NCBI RefSeq assembly: GCF_900106515.1
Contig: NZ_FNWF01000003.1
Coordinates: 558,001 to 622,000 of the forward strand
DNA length: 64,000 nt
Source of the DNA: Peptoniphilus lacydonensis
GTDB taxonomy: Bacteria > Bacillota > Clostridia > Tissierellales > Peptoniphilaceae
Direction: 5' to 3'
A program made the translations under genes and the position numbers. Below, in pieces: positions 28,151 through 36,932 of the stretch. Numbering within the stretch: position 1 is the first letter of the stretch; every line of letters begins with the position of its first letter. The notes under the pieces were generated by a model, which was not told the DNA's origin, did no database searches, and saw only the letters and a program-made list of their open reading frames with translations.

Positions 28151-29001
28151 AAATTTTTCTCCATATCTCTGTGAGTAACATAGGTGGATTTATACTCTTC
28201 TCTTAAAATTTTTCCAATCTCTTCTGCTATTACAACAGATCTATGAAAGCCTCCTGTACAACCAATTCCAATTGTAAGAACTCTCTTCTGTTCTGCCATA
28301 TAATTTGGAATTAAGAATTTAAGAAGATCTATTATTTTTTCTAGAAATTCCTCTGTAAGGTCCCACTTCATTACATAATTTTTAACTTCTTCAGTTTTTC
28401 CATTTAAATGCTTTAACTCCTTTATATAGAAAGGATTTGGCAAAAATCTAACGTCAAAAACTAAATCTGCATCTCTCAAAATTCCATTTTTATATCCAAA
28501 ACTTGTAACTTCAATAGCAAATTTGTCCTTTTCTTCATAAGATACAAATGCCATAAGTTGAGTCCTCAAATTTCTAGTAGAAAGACCTGTGGTGTCAATA
28601 ACAAAATCTGCCTCTTTTTTTATTTTTTCAAGAGTTTTTTCTTCAAATTTATATCCTTCAACTATGGAGCTATTCATTGGATGAGGTCGTCTAAGTTCCT
28701 TGTATCTTGCAATTATAGCTTCCATATCTGCATATAAAAATAAAAGTTTTATTTTTACATTCATTCCCTTTAAATCTTCATACGCAGAATAAAAGGAATT
28801 AAAAAATTCTCTGCTTCTTAAATCAACGACAACTGCAACTTTGTCAAAATTTTTACTTTTGGCATCAAGCGCCATTTCGCAAAACTTTGGAAGAAGTGCT
28901 GGTGCAAGATTATCCATTGCATAATACCCTAAATCTTCAAAAACATCTAAAGCAAAGGACTTTCCAGACCCACTCATTCCTGTAATTATAATAAGTTCCA
29001 T
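28135..29001 (-). CDS. rapZ: RapZ-type nucleotide-binding protein
   Basis: 288 residues. N-terminal P-loop GMSGSGKS (about 8-15), a second nucleotide motif around VVDLRSREFF, and the conserved C-terminal domain with GIGCTGGFHRSV near 255. In enterobacteria RapZ controls a small RNA for glucosamine-6-phosphate synthase; in Firmicutes its homolog (YvcJ) binds and hydrolyses GTP. Middle gene of murB-rapZ-yvcK. Confidence 0.92.
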   Translation of the reverse strand: MELIIITGMSGSGKSFALDVFEDLGYYAMDNLAPALLPKFCEMALDAKSKNFDKVAVVVDLRSREFFNSFYSAYEDLKGMNVKIKLLFLYADMEAIIARYKELRRPHPMNSSIVEGYKFEEKTLEKIKKEADFVIDTTGLSTRNLRTQLMAFVSYEEKDKFAIEVTSFGYKNGILRDADLVFDVRFLPNPFYIKELKHLNGKTEEVKNYVMKWDLTEEFLEKIIDLLKFLIPNYMAEQKRVLTIGIGCTGGFHRSVVIAEEIGKILREEYKSTYVTHRDMEKNLWKKR

Positions 29002-29019
29002 TTAATCACCAAATATTTA

Positions 29020-29922
29020 TTATTCTCCGATAATCTTTACTTCTCTTTCTAGCTTAACATTAAATTTATCTTGGACAACTTTTTGCACAATCTCAATTGT
29101 TTCTAAAACATCACTTGCAGTGGCATTATTTTTATTTACAACAAATCCACAGTGTTTCTCGCTAATACCAGCTCCATTGTGGGTAAAACCCCTAAGTCCA
29201 GAATCATCAATTAATTTCCCTGCAAAATATCCAGTAGGTCTTTTAAAAGTTGAACCAGCAGAAGGCAAATCTAAAGGTTGTTTTTCTTCTCGCCTTCTGT
29301 CAAATTCTTCATACTTTTCTCTGATTTCAGTTTTATCTCCATAGCTAAGAGAAAAAGTTGCACCAAGTACAATTAAATTTTTCTCTTGCACAAGAGAATT
29401 CCTGTAAGAAAAATTCATACCATCACAGGAAACCTCAATTATATTTAAGTCTTCATCAAGGAGTCTAACACTTTTAATTACATTTTTCATCTCTCCATCG
29501 TATGCACCTGCGTTCATAGTAACTCCACCACCAAGAGAACCTGGAATACCATGACAAAACTCAAGACCTGTAAGAGAATTTTCCATTGCAAATTCACTAA
29601 CTTTTTTAAGACTCACACCAGCACCTGCATAAATATCTGTATCAGAAACTAATTTTAAATCATTTAAATTGTTCTTTAATTTAATAATAATTCCATCGAA
29701 ACCATTATCTCTAACAATTACATTAGTACAATTGCCCAATACATAATAATTGTAATTATTTTTTTTAATTTCTTTTAAAATTTTTATAAGAGAATCCTCA
29801 TCTTTTGGTTTAATTAAAAGTTTACAAGGACCACCAACATTAAAAGATGTGTGATTTTTCATAGGTTCATCATAATAAAATTCGCCCAAATTTTTATATA
29901 TATCAAAGTCATTAAAATTCAT
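29020..29922 (-). CDS. murB: UDP-N-acetylenolpyruvoylglucosamine reductase
   Basis: 300 residues, type II MurB. Reduces the enolpyruvyl group to form UDP-MurNAc. FAD-binding segments FNVGGP, LGNCTNVIVRD and LEFCHGIPGSLGGGVTMNAGAY, then LPSAGSTFKRP (catalytic Ser region) and HCGFVVN. First gene of its operon; a TATAAT -10 is seen at 29950-29955, with GAGGTG before the ATG. Confidence 0.95.
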   Translation of the reverse strand: MNFNDFDIYKNLGEFYYDEPMKNHTSFNVGGPCKLLIKPKDEDSLIKILKEIKKNNYNYYVLGNCTNVIVRDNGFDGIIIKLKNNLNDLKLVSDTDIYAGAGVSLKKVSEFAMENSLTGLEFCHGIPGSLGGGVTMNAGAYDGEMKNVIKSVRLLDEDLNIIEVSCDGMNFSYRNSLVQEKNLIVLGATFSLSYGDKTEIREKYEEFDRRREEKQPLDLPSAGSTFKRPTGYFAGKLIDDSGLRGFTHNGAGISEKHCGFVVNKNNATASDVLETIEIVQKVVQDKFNVKLEREVKIIGE

Positions 29923-29990
29923 ATAACACCTCAGTTTATTATCACCTTTATTATATCATTAAAAAGATTAAAGAAAAATAACACAAAAAA

Positions 29991-30010
29991 GGTACTGTTG
30001 CAAAATAGAA
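29991..30010 (+). repeat. Possible IS6-like terminal inverted repeat remnant
   Basis: GGTACTGTTGCAAAATAGAA resembles the end sequence of IS6/IS26/IS257 elements (GGnnCTGTTGCAAA). No second copy and no transposase were found nearby. The adjacent minus-strand frame 29951-30232 (93 codons) reads straight through this end, shows no recognised domain, and is not called as a gene. Confidence 0.3.
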
Positions 30011-30261
30011 TAAACCAAAAAAACGGCTCGCATATGCGAAAACCATTTTTTTGATAAAATTAAGGTATGAACAATCCATTAACTTATCAAAATAATAATT
30101 AGGCAGATGTATAATCTTGTCTATAAAATTTTTTATCTTCGCATAAATCCCAAATGATTTCTTCTTTATATTATAAAACAATATTTTTTGTCCACTTTTA
30201 TATTTAACACTAGCTATAGTAAAATTATTCAATACGATGCAGTATTTTTCATAAATATATT

Positions 30262-30297
30262 TTATTAAAAAGACGAGGAAAATAAAAACCCTCGCCT
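30262..30297 (-). terminator. Terminator of the exported-protein gene at 30384-31061
   Basis: Minus-strand stem GGCGAGG / CCTCGTC with one G-U pair, followed by five T. Confidence 0.8.
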
Positions 30298-30383
30298 TGT
30301 AATTTAAATTAAATTTTTATTAGCTTTTAAAAAATATTATTTGTAAGCACAATACTCAAGATAATATATAGTTATAAATTTTA

Positions 30384-31061
30384 TTATCTTATACCTGAAA
30401 ATATTATTCTTCCACCACTAACAACATTAAAATCTCCTCTACCAAGTGTTATTCTTCCTATGTCATAAGGTTTAGAAAAGACATTATACGCATTAGATTT
30501 ACCGAACGCATAATCTTTCACAGGATAATAAGCCCCTTCAATATTATAAGTATTTAGGCTATCTATAACTCCTTGTTGATGTACATCAGAATAAGACCCT
30601 CTTAAATTGCTTTGATAGCCTCCATAAGCTGCAACTCCTATGTCACCAACATCAAAGCCTACCGTATACCTAAAGCGATCTCTTATTTCATGAAATGAGT
30701 TTCCTAAAGGCAATATATTTGATTTAGAATATAAATTTGTGGTTAAATCATCCTTACTTAAATCACGTTTGGGATAATATACACTTATTATTAAATCTCC
30801 ATCTATAAAATTATCTGCATTCATTTTTACTTTATACTTACTGTCATCTTCCATAATTTCCTCGCACTTTTGTTTCAGAATTTGATCAATTTCATCAAGC
30901 GATTTATCCCCAAATATTTTTTCTTTATCTTTTAATGAATAACCAACTGTAACAATTTTACTCACTTTCTTATCTTTTAAATCTTTATCCTCTTTTGCTA
31001 AAATAATAGATGGTATTAAAATTAAAGTTAACAACAACATTATACTAATATGCTTTTTCAT
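30384..31061 (-). CDS. Exported protein of unknown function
   Basis: 225 residues with a Sec signal peptide (MKKHISIMLLLTLILIPSIILA, cleavage near LA-KE). I chose the ATG at 31061 after AGGAGG; the frame extends to 31094 without a site. After a lysine- and aspartate-rich stretch there is a Gly/Tyr-rich C-terminal half (GDIGVAAYGGYQSN, then GRITLGRGDF). No family is recognised, and there is no lipobox or wall anchor. The preceding lipoprotein gene has a similar style and spacing (about 80 nt apart), so the pair may be functionally linked. Confidence 0.7.
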   Translation of the reverse strand: MKKHISIMLLLTLILIPSIILAKEDKDLKDKKVSKIVTVGYSLKDKEKIFGDKSLDEIDQILKQKCEEIMEDDSKYKVKMNADNFIDGDLIISVYYPKRDLSKDDLTTNLYSKSNILPLGNSFHEIRDRFRYTVGFDVGDIGVAAYGGYQSNLRGSYSDVHQQGVIDSLNTYNIEGAYYPVKDYAFGKSNAYNVFSKPYDIGRITLGRGDFNVVSGGRIIFSGIR

Positions 31062-31141
31062 AAAATCCCTCCTGATTGTAACTATATTATACACTACAAT
31101 TAAAACTTAACCATTGGAATCACCACCTATAATATATTAGT

Positions 31142-31618
31142 CTAATGTTTAACACCGTTAACTTGAAAACCTTTTAAATACTTTTGTAATTTTTTAAATT
31201 CTTCTTCATCATTTCTATAATATTCTACACTCTTTTTAGATTTCGTATTAATTATCATATCTACAATTTCATAATCTATAGAGAAAAATAGGTTTTCATC
31301 ATATAAGTAGTCTACATTTTGTGCATCTGTCAATATAATTAAGTTTATTGCATTTACTACAAAATTCTTTGCATTTTTTAAATCATAATCTTCGTAGTCC
31401 TTTGACATAGTAATTGCTATATTTTTGCCCTTGACTTCAAAATCTTTTACCTTATCTCCGTCCCAATCCATTTGAGAGATTATATTCTCCACACCCTCTC
31501 TATCTGATAGGTTGGTTTTTAATTGATATAGGTTTCTATTTGCACATGCAGTAGTAAAAGTTATGAGTAATAGCAAAATACATACTATTTTCTTAACTCC
31601 TCTTGAAAGTATAAACAT
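31142..31618 (-). CDS. Lipoprotein of unknown function
   Basis: 158 residues. The N-terminal helix ends in TTAC, a lipobox with Cys about residue 26, so the mature protein should be lipidated on the outer face of the membrane. The rest is acidic and predicted alternating beta/alpha (DYEDYDLKNAKNFVVNAINLI). No family is recognised. GAGGTGAG precedes the ATG and a TATAAT lies upstream. Same strand as the exported protein that follows. Confidence 0.7.
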   Translation of the reverse strand: MFILSRGVKKIVCILLLLITFTTACANRNLYQLKTNLSDREGVENIISQMDWDGDKVKDFEVKGKNIAITMSKDYEDYDLKNAKNFVVNAINLIILTDAQNVDYLYDENLFFSIDYEIVDMIINTKSKKSVEYYRNDEEEFKKLQKYLKGFQVNGVKH

Positions 31619-31876
31619 CTTAACTCACCTCGATTTTATTATAATGATAATACCCTTGATAACGTTTCTATAAAAAGTTTAATTTCTAATGCTTAAATAA
31701 TAAAAAAATATATATCCCGTCAAAATCAAATTGTAGATGTTAATTTGACAAATAATATAAACTTTATAATAAAAAAAATAATACTATTTTAGCAGTTATT
31801 AAAAACTGTATAAAAATTTATAATACCTATATATTATATGTTATATCATCTAACTACAAAAATAAAAGATTTGGTA

Positions 31877-31983
31877 GTGTCAAGTTTTTTGTGTAAACTC
31901 TTTTAAATCTCTTGTAAAAGTAAGCAGTAAATATATTTTAATTTAATAATAAACTAACTGATTAAGTCAAGAAAAGTTTACAC
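31877..31983. repeat. Inverted-repeat remnant (IS256-end-like)
   Basis: GTGTAAACT (31891-31899) and AGTTTACAC (31975-31983) are inverted copies about 75 nt apart. The left one sits in GTGTCAAGTTTTTTGTGTAAAC, similar in style to IS256-family ends. The gap 31619-32097 contains no gene; apart from this and the hairpin it is featureless AT-rich DNA. Confidence 0.35.
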
Positions 31984-32028
31984 GGGTGTGTGTCAGAATA
32001 ATTGAATTCTGACACACACCCGTTTTTT
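31982..32028 (+). terminator. 18-bp perfect hairpin with T tract, no gene upstream on its strand
   Basis: Arms ACGGGTGTGTGTCAGAAT (31982-31999) and ATTCTGACACACACCCGT (32006-32023) pair completely around a 6-nt loop, followed by six T on the plus strand. It looks like a plus-strand terminator, but the nearest plus-strand gene upstream ends at 25526. On the minus strand it lacks a T run. Confidence 0.6.
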
Positions 32029-32097
32029 GTAATTCAAGCCATATAAAAAATACCTCTCTCGATGTATCTTTTGTAAAACTTTAAGTTATATTATATA

Positions 32098-32580
32098 TTA
32101 TCTTTTTGCAAGTTCTGCATCAAAGATATAAAGTCCAGACCAGCTTTCGTCAATTCTTTCAAGTCTTTCAATTATATTTCTAAATGTGTCTTCTTCTTCA
32201 ACTTGTTCATCAACATACCATTGTAGTAATGATGTTGCTCTTTGGTCATCATCTTCTACTGCAAGATTAACTAAATTATGAATTCTCTTAGAAACTTCTT
32301 TTTCGTGTTCTAATGCAAATTTAAATGTTTCTGTAAAATTTCCAAATTCTTCTTGTGGTTTTGGAAGTTCTCTAAGAACTGGTTTTTCATCTATTTGGAA
32401 TAAGAAGTTTCTCAATTTTTCTGCATGTCCAAATTCTTCATAAGCTTGTTTGTAAAAGAAATTTGCAAATCCGTCCATTCCTTTGTCTTTTACATAATGT
32501 CCCATAGATATATAAATATATCCTGATTCAATTTCAAAGTTATATTGTTCATTAAGTCCTTTTAATAACTTACTTTCCAT
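32098..32580 (-). CDS. Ferritin
   Basis: 160 residues. Four-helix non-haem ferritin that oxidises and stores iron as a 24-mer in the cytoplasm. Ferroxidase-type residues can be seen: E17 in NFEIESGYIY, EEFGHAEK (Glu and His of the second helix) and EQVEEE in the last helix. AGGAGG precedes the ATG. It is monocistronic; no Fur-type operator was identified with confidence in its short upstream region. Confidence 0.92.
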   Translation of the reverse strand: MESKLLKGLNEQYNFEIESGYIYISMGHYVKDKGMDGFANFFYKQAYEEFGHAEKLRNFLFQIDEKPVLRELPKPQEEFGNFTETFKFALEHEKEVSKRIHNLVNLAVEDDDQRATSLLQWYVDEQVEEEDTFRNIIERLERIDESWSGLYIFDAELAKR

Positions 32581-32675
32581 AAATATATTCCTCCTAAGAT
32601 TATTTATAATTATATTAGCAATAAATTCTATTTGCTTACGTAAATATGTTACCCTCTTTTTTATTTTTAAAACAA

Positions 32676-34778
32676 TTAACTGGACAATCCTAAATTATCT
32701 ATTGAAATTTTTATATTACCTGTAAATTTAAATTCAATTTTATTTATTTCTTCCAAATTTAAATTATTATTTTTAGCTTTAAAATCATCTAGAGGAATTA
32801 TTACTGTCTGAGGTGCAAATCTCTTTACAAAATCATCAGTCAAGTAATCAGTCTTATAGATAAAGGATTTTGTCATTGGAGTTAAATTCTTATACTTATT
32901 TAAATTTAAATTTGCACTATTTCCCCAAGTATCTTGAACTTCAATATTTATTTCATCTGAAACTTCTTGATAATTTAAATTTTCTATATCAAATTGCAAA
33001 TACTTTTTATTTGGAATTTTTTCTGTAAATCTTATCCCATAATTAGAATCTTTTTTTGATTTTACAAAAACTGCAGTTGTATCTGAACTGCTATTTCCAT
33101 AGTCGTGACTATATTCATAAATTTCATTTAAATTAGAAAAATTTATAAGACTGCCTTTGATAGAGCCTGTTGTTAAATCATAGTCTTCTTCATAATCTGC
33201 CAATTTTATAAAATTTGAATCCATATATCTACTGTAATAATTTGTTTCTAGAAGATCTTTATATTTTTCTGGCCCTTCTTTAAAAATTTCTCTATTATAA
33301 GTTTTTCCAAAGGAATTTTCTAAAAAGTTATAAACATAGGTGCAAAGTATTTCTCTTTGCTTTTCACCATCCAAAAGTTCTTTTCTATTTAAGAAAAATC
33401 CTTCTGCTGGATCTAAATCATAATTCCCCCAAAGAGAATTAAAATTCCCATGATTTGCATATCCTATGTAGAGTGCAGCTTTAAATTTGTCTTTTTCACC
33501 TGTGAAAAATACATTGTCATAAAGTAACATCCCTTCAAATCCTTTAACATCTGCATCATTTGTCCCCCCAAGTGACAAATAATCTACATCTTTTAAAACA
33601 ATATTTTTATCAGCTGGAGAATATTGATCATACGTTGGTGAAATAGTAATCACAGCTGATATATTAAATTTATACTTATGAGAAATATTTCCATCGTCTG
33701 GATGGAGATTTAATTCATTAAAATTATATGCGATGGCAGCTGCTTCTCCACCACGAGAATGTCCCAAAAGTGCAATCTTCTCTGGGTCAAATCTGTTAAA
33801 TAGAATGCTATTTTTATTTTTATTCCTAGAAACAATATTTTGTATATTTTCAAGAAATAAAACTGCTCTTGCATCATTTTCGTTTGAAAGTCCATACTTC
33901 ATAAATCCATTTAACATATTCATATCAACTGAAACAACAGCTATACCTCTTTTTGCAAGATACTTGCCAAGATAATCATATCCAAGATAATTTTTTGTTG
34001 TGAATCTATGATTTCCATGGGCTACAAAAAGTACGGGAGCCTTCTCTAAATTTTTTGGTGCATAAATTCTTCCCTTTACTTCAGTTTCATTAAGGCTTCT
34101 TCCAAAGAATTTATCTCTGATTTTCTTTTTTCTCCCGCTATAACTTACAAAATCCGTCAAATCAGCTGAATTTGCTTCGTAATCTATTATCTCAACTTTG
34201 TATTTCTCAGGTTTATTTGCAATTTTATTCCTTTCTAAATCTAAACTATAAATTTCAGAGCCATTAAATCCACTAAAAAGCATAAAATAAATTGATGCTC
34301 CAACAACAAGTGTACTTGGTATTAAAAATATTAGGGCTTTTTTCCTTTTATTTTTTGTAAAACTTATAAGTGACTTCGAAAAAATAATAATTATAAGAAA
34401 TGTTACAACAATAAAAATTATTTCGAAGTGATTAATATCAACATAATAAAGACATTCATCATAGAAATACTTTATCCCATAGAGCAAAATTCCGTAAATT
34501 GCCATATTTTTTGCCCTAATTCTCTTTATTAAAGTAAAAATATATTTTAAAAAGAAATACAATACAAAATATCCCACAAAAAAAATAAGTGTCGAAATAA
34601 TAAAAGCTAATATCTTTGGCACATTTAAATCTGAAATATAGTAATAAAAAAATATAGCCGAAAATAGTGACATTATAAATATTGTCACTATTCTAAATTC
34701 ACTTGCTCTTCCAAAATGCTTTTTAAAAAATTCATTTAATTTATTTGAAATCTTTATTAAAAAATTATTTATTTTCAT
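32676..34778 (-). CDS. Five-helix membrane protein fused to an alpha/beta hydrolase
   Basis: 700 residues. About five membrane helices (roughly 31-49, 56-84, 93-106, 118-139, 148-168) precede an alpha/beta hydrolase. The oxyanion region VAHGNHR is near 252-258 and the nucleophile elbow GHSRGG at 339-344 (Ser341). It resembles chlorophyllase/PAF-acetylhydrolase-like enzymes. The last ~180 residues look like a beta-sandwich domain. It is probably an extracytoplasmic esterase on a membrane anchor; the substrate is unknown. No ribosome site is evident, and an 8-bp hairpin separates it from the upstream yaaT stop. Confidence 0.75.
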   Translation of the reverse strand: MKINNFLIKISNKLNEFFKKHFGRASEFRIVTIFIMSLFSAIFFYYYISDLNVPKILAFIISTLIFFVGYFVLYFFLKYIFTLIKRIRAKNMAIYGILLYGIKYFYDECLYYVDINHFEIIFIVVTFLIIIIFSKSLISFTKNKRKKALIFLIPSTLVVGASIYFMLFSGFNGSEIYSLDLERNKIANKPEKYKVEIIDYEANSADLTDFVSYSGRKKKIRDKFFGRSLNETEVKGRIYAPKNLEKAPVLFVAHGNHRFTTKNYLGYDYLGKYLAKRGIAVVSVDMNMLNGFMKYGLSNENDARAVLFLENIQNIVSRNKNKNSILFNRFDPEKIALLGHSRGGEAAAIAYNFNELNLHPDDGNISHKYKFNISAVITISPTYDQYSPADKNIVLKDVDYLSLGGTNDADVKGFEGMLLYDNVFFTGEKDKFKAALYIGYANHGNFNSLWGNYDLDPAEGFFLNRKELLDGEKQREILCTYVYNFLENSFGKTYNREIFKEGPEKYKDLLETNYYSRYMDSNFIKLADYEEDYDLTTGSIKGSLINFSNLNEIYEYSHDYGNSSSDTTAVFVKSKKDSNYGIRFTEKIPNKKYLQFDIENLNYQEVSDEINIEVQDTWGNSANLNLNKYKNLTPMTKSFIYKTDYLTDDFVKRFAPQTVIIPLDDFKAKNNNLNLEEINKIEFKFTGNIKISIDNLGLSS

Positions 34779-34784
34779 AACAAT

Positions 34785-34807
34785 GGGATAAGCCCTAAAC
34801 TTATCCC
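34785..34807 (-). other. Stem-loop between yaaT and the membrane hydrolase gene
   Basis: GGGATAAG / CTTATCCC, 8 bp with a 7-nt loop, directly after the yaaT stop. It lacks a T tract, so it is more likely an RNA-processing or translation-control element than a terminator. Confidence 0.4.
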
Positions 34808-35700
34808 TAATCCCTCTCTAATTCTACTAATTCACTCTCGTCATATTCTTCAACATTTAAAGACCTAGACTCATTTATAAAAGTTTTATTAAATTCATAA
34901 GTTCTTTTAACTTCAGAAAGCTCAAAATAAGCAGTTTCTTTTTCATCTTCAATTTCGTAGATGACTTTTACAAGCTCTTGTATTGTGTAAGTTGAAATTA
35001 CTGTTGCTTTTCCTATTTCAGTCTTTACAATTTCTCCAAGTCTAGGCATTTTTTTATTTATGCATTCATAACCGTCCTGTTCATACTTTAAACAACACAT
35101 AAGTCTTCCACATATTCCGGAAATTTTTGCAGGATTCAGGCTTAAATTTTGATCCTTTGCCATTTTTATTGAAACTGGAGAAAATTCGCTTAAAAATGTG
35201 GAACAACAAGTTGCTCTTCCACAACAACCAAGGCCCCCAACATACTTTGCTTCATCACGCACGCCAATTTGTCTAAGCTCAATTCTAGTTTTGAAAATCG
35301 CAGCCAAATCTCTTACTAATTCTCTAAAATCAACTCTTCCATCTGCTGTAAAATAAAACAATAATTTAGAACGATCAAAGGTATATTCGCAGGAAATTAA
35401 TTTCATATCTAGCCCATGTTCTTCAACTTTTTGCTCGCAAATTATTATTGCTTCTTTTGCTTTATTTCTATTCTCCACATTGATATTTTTATCTTCTTCG
35501 GTAGCAAGACGTATTACAGGTTTTAATTCTCCCTTTATAATTTCTTCATCTATTTCTTTTACAATCTCAACTCTTCCAAATTCAAGACCTCTTATAGTTT
35601 CTACAATTACGTAATCACGAGTTTTTATATCTATATCAACGGGATCGAAATAATAGATTTTGCCAGTCCTCTTAAACCTAACTCCAGCTATTTTTAGCAT
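34807..35700 (-). CDS. yaaT: PSP1-domain protein YaaT/RicT
   Basis: 297 residues. The PSP1 domain has a cysteine-rich core: GLGCCGRATCCSTF near residue 155 and GICGRLMCCLKYE near 190. In Bacillus YaaT (RicT) forms the iron-sulfur RicAFT complex, which affects RNase Y cleavage, competence and sporulation. Last gene of the tmk-holB group and one base from holB. The Cys pattern is intact, so cluster binding is expected. Confidence 0.92.
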   Translation of the reverse strand: MLKIAGVRFKRTGKIYYFDPVDIDIKTRDYVIVETIRGLEFGRVEIVKEIDEEIIKGELKPVIRLATEEDKNINVENRNKAKEAIIICEQKVEEHGLDMKLISCEYTFDRSKLLFYFTADGRVDFRELVRDLAAIFKTRIELRQIGVRDEAKYVGGLGCCGRATCCSTFLSEFSPVSIKMAKDQNLSLNPAKISGICGRLMCCLKYEQDGYECINKKMPRLGEIVKTEIGKATVISTYTIQELVKVIYEIEDEKETAYFELSEVKRTYEFNKTFINESRSLNVEEYDESELVELERD

Positions 35701-35701
35701 C

Positions 35702-36634
35702 TCATTCCCCCAATTCCATCAACAAGTTTTCTATATTTAAATCAAAATTAATATTATTTTCACTTCTTTTAATTGCATTTATTATTGCATCATAGGACTT
35801 CAAAGCTCTTTGTATACTAACATCCTGAAGTTTCAAAAGATCTAATTTGTCGACATTTACAATATTATCTTCTCTTCCACTTTTTAAGTAAATAAGATCC
35901 AAATACCAAATCAGCATAAAATTTAAAATATCTCTAAAATCATCTTTATTTTCCTTAAAAAAATTCATCTCATCAAAGATAAATTCACTTCTTCTAATAA
36001 TTTCGTCTAAAGCTCTTATAATCTCTTCTCTCTTTGACAAAAGTTCTGGATCTTCTGAATATTTAAGGGCAAGACTTACATTTCCATTGGACAGCCTTGA
36101 AAATAGTTTGGCATTTTTTTCTGAAATATTTTTAGAAATTAAAAATTTTTCAATTCTATTTTCTGAAATATCTGAAAATTTTAAAACTCTACATCTTGAA
36201 ATAATTGTGGGAAGAATTTTTTTCACTGTACTTGATATTAAAATAAGTATCAGGTAATCCATAGGTTCTTCCAAAGTCTTCAAAAGTGCATTTTGCCCCT
36301 CAACTGTCACTTTATCAAAATCATCTATAATTACAACTTTATAATTTCCAGAATAGGGCTTTGAAAAAGAATCTTCAATTATCTCTTCAATTTCTTGTTT
36401 TTTTATACTGTCTTTACTTTTTACCACTAATAAATCAGTATCTTCATACTCATCAATCCCATTAAAAAATCTAAGAGTCTCTGGATCTTCTTTTAAAATC
36501 GCTCTTGCAAAATTTTTTGCATGAGAAAATTTTCCTATTCCCTTGGTTCCACAAAAAAGATAAGCATGGCTAAAGGATTTATTTTTTAAATCCACTTCCA
36601 AGCTATCTATTGCCCTTCTATTTTCTAAAAACAT
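35702..36634 (-). CDS. holB: DNA polymerase III delta' subunit
   Basis: 310 residues. Clamp-loader subunit with AAA+ fold. FCGTKGIGKFSHA carries a P-loop-like turn (Gly-Lys-Phe rather than GKT, usual for non-hydrolysing delta'). IDDFDKVTVEGQNALLKTLEEP is the conserved Walker-B/sensor region, and SRCRVLKF the SRC motif. The ATG at 36634 overlaps the stop of the preceding DarA-like gene by one base. Confidence 0.93.
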   Translation of the reverse strand: MFLENRRAIDSLEVDLKNKSFSHAYLFCGTKGIGKFSHAKNFARAILKEDPETLRFFNGIDEYEDTDLLVVKSKDSIKKQEIEEIIEDSFSKPYSGNYKVVIIDDFDKVTVEGQNALLKTLEEPMDYLILILISSTVKKILPTIISRCRVLKFSDISENRIEKFLISKNISEKNAKLFSRLSNGNVSLALKYSEDPELLSKREEIIRALDEIIRRSEFIFDEMNFFKENKDDFRDILNFMLIWYLDLIYLKSGREDNIVNVDKLDLLKLQDVSIQRALKSYDAIINAIKRSENNINFDLNIENLLMELGE

Positions 36635-36924
36635 CAAATTCTCTTTGATTCTTCCAAATCAACAACAAAAATTGTAGCTCCAGAAACTTTGAAATCTCCC
36701 TCTTCTCTGTGAATATCTTCTGGCTCAGTTAATTCTTTAAATATTTCATAAATCTTTTCAAGTTCGCTTTCTTTACAACCCAATAAAAGAGTTGTATTAC
36801 CTGACTTAAAAAAACCACCAGTAGAAGACAATCTAGTAACATAAATATCTTCATCTAAAAATCTATCTATTATCGCATCTGTATACTTCTCTTGCACTAT
36901 TGCTATCATCATTTTCGTATTCAT
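36634..36924 (-). CDS. Second DarA/YaaQ-like PII-type protein (short-loop paralog)
   Basis: 96 residues. It has the family core SSTGGFFKSGNTTLL and the final GATIFVVD strand, as in cyclic-di-AMP receptor proteins. Compared with its neighbour, the region between the core helices and last strand is about 12 residues shorter (EDIHREEGDFKVS), which is where the B-loop and ligand contacts lie. It may bind a different ligand or form mixed trimers with the first copy. Located between darA and holB; 8 nt from darA. Confidence 0.85.
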   Translation of the reverse strand: MNTKMMIAIVQEKYTDAIIDRFLDEDIYVTRLSSTGGFFKSGNTTLLLGCKESELEKIYEIFKELTEPEDIHREEGDFKVSGATIFVVDLEESKRI

Positions 36925-36932
36925 AATATCAC

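Noticed and set aside
29951-30232. 93-codon minus-strand frame downstream of murB's promoter
   Set aside because: It runs through an IS6-end-like sequence, has no ribosome site or domain, and is hydrophobic only because of T-rich DNA.
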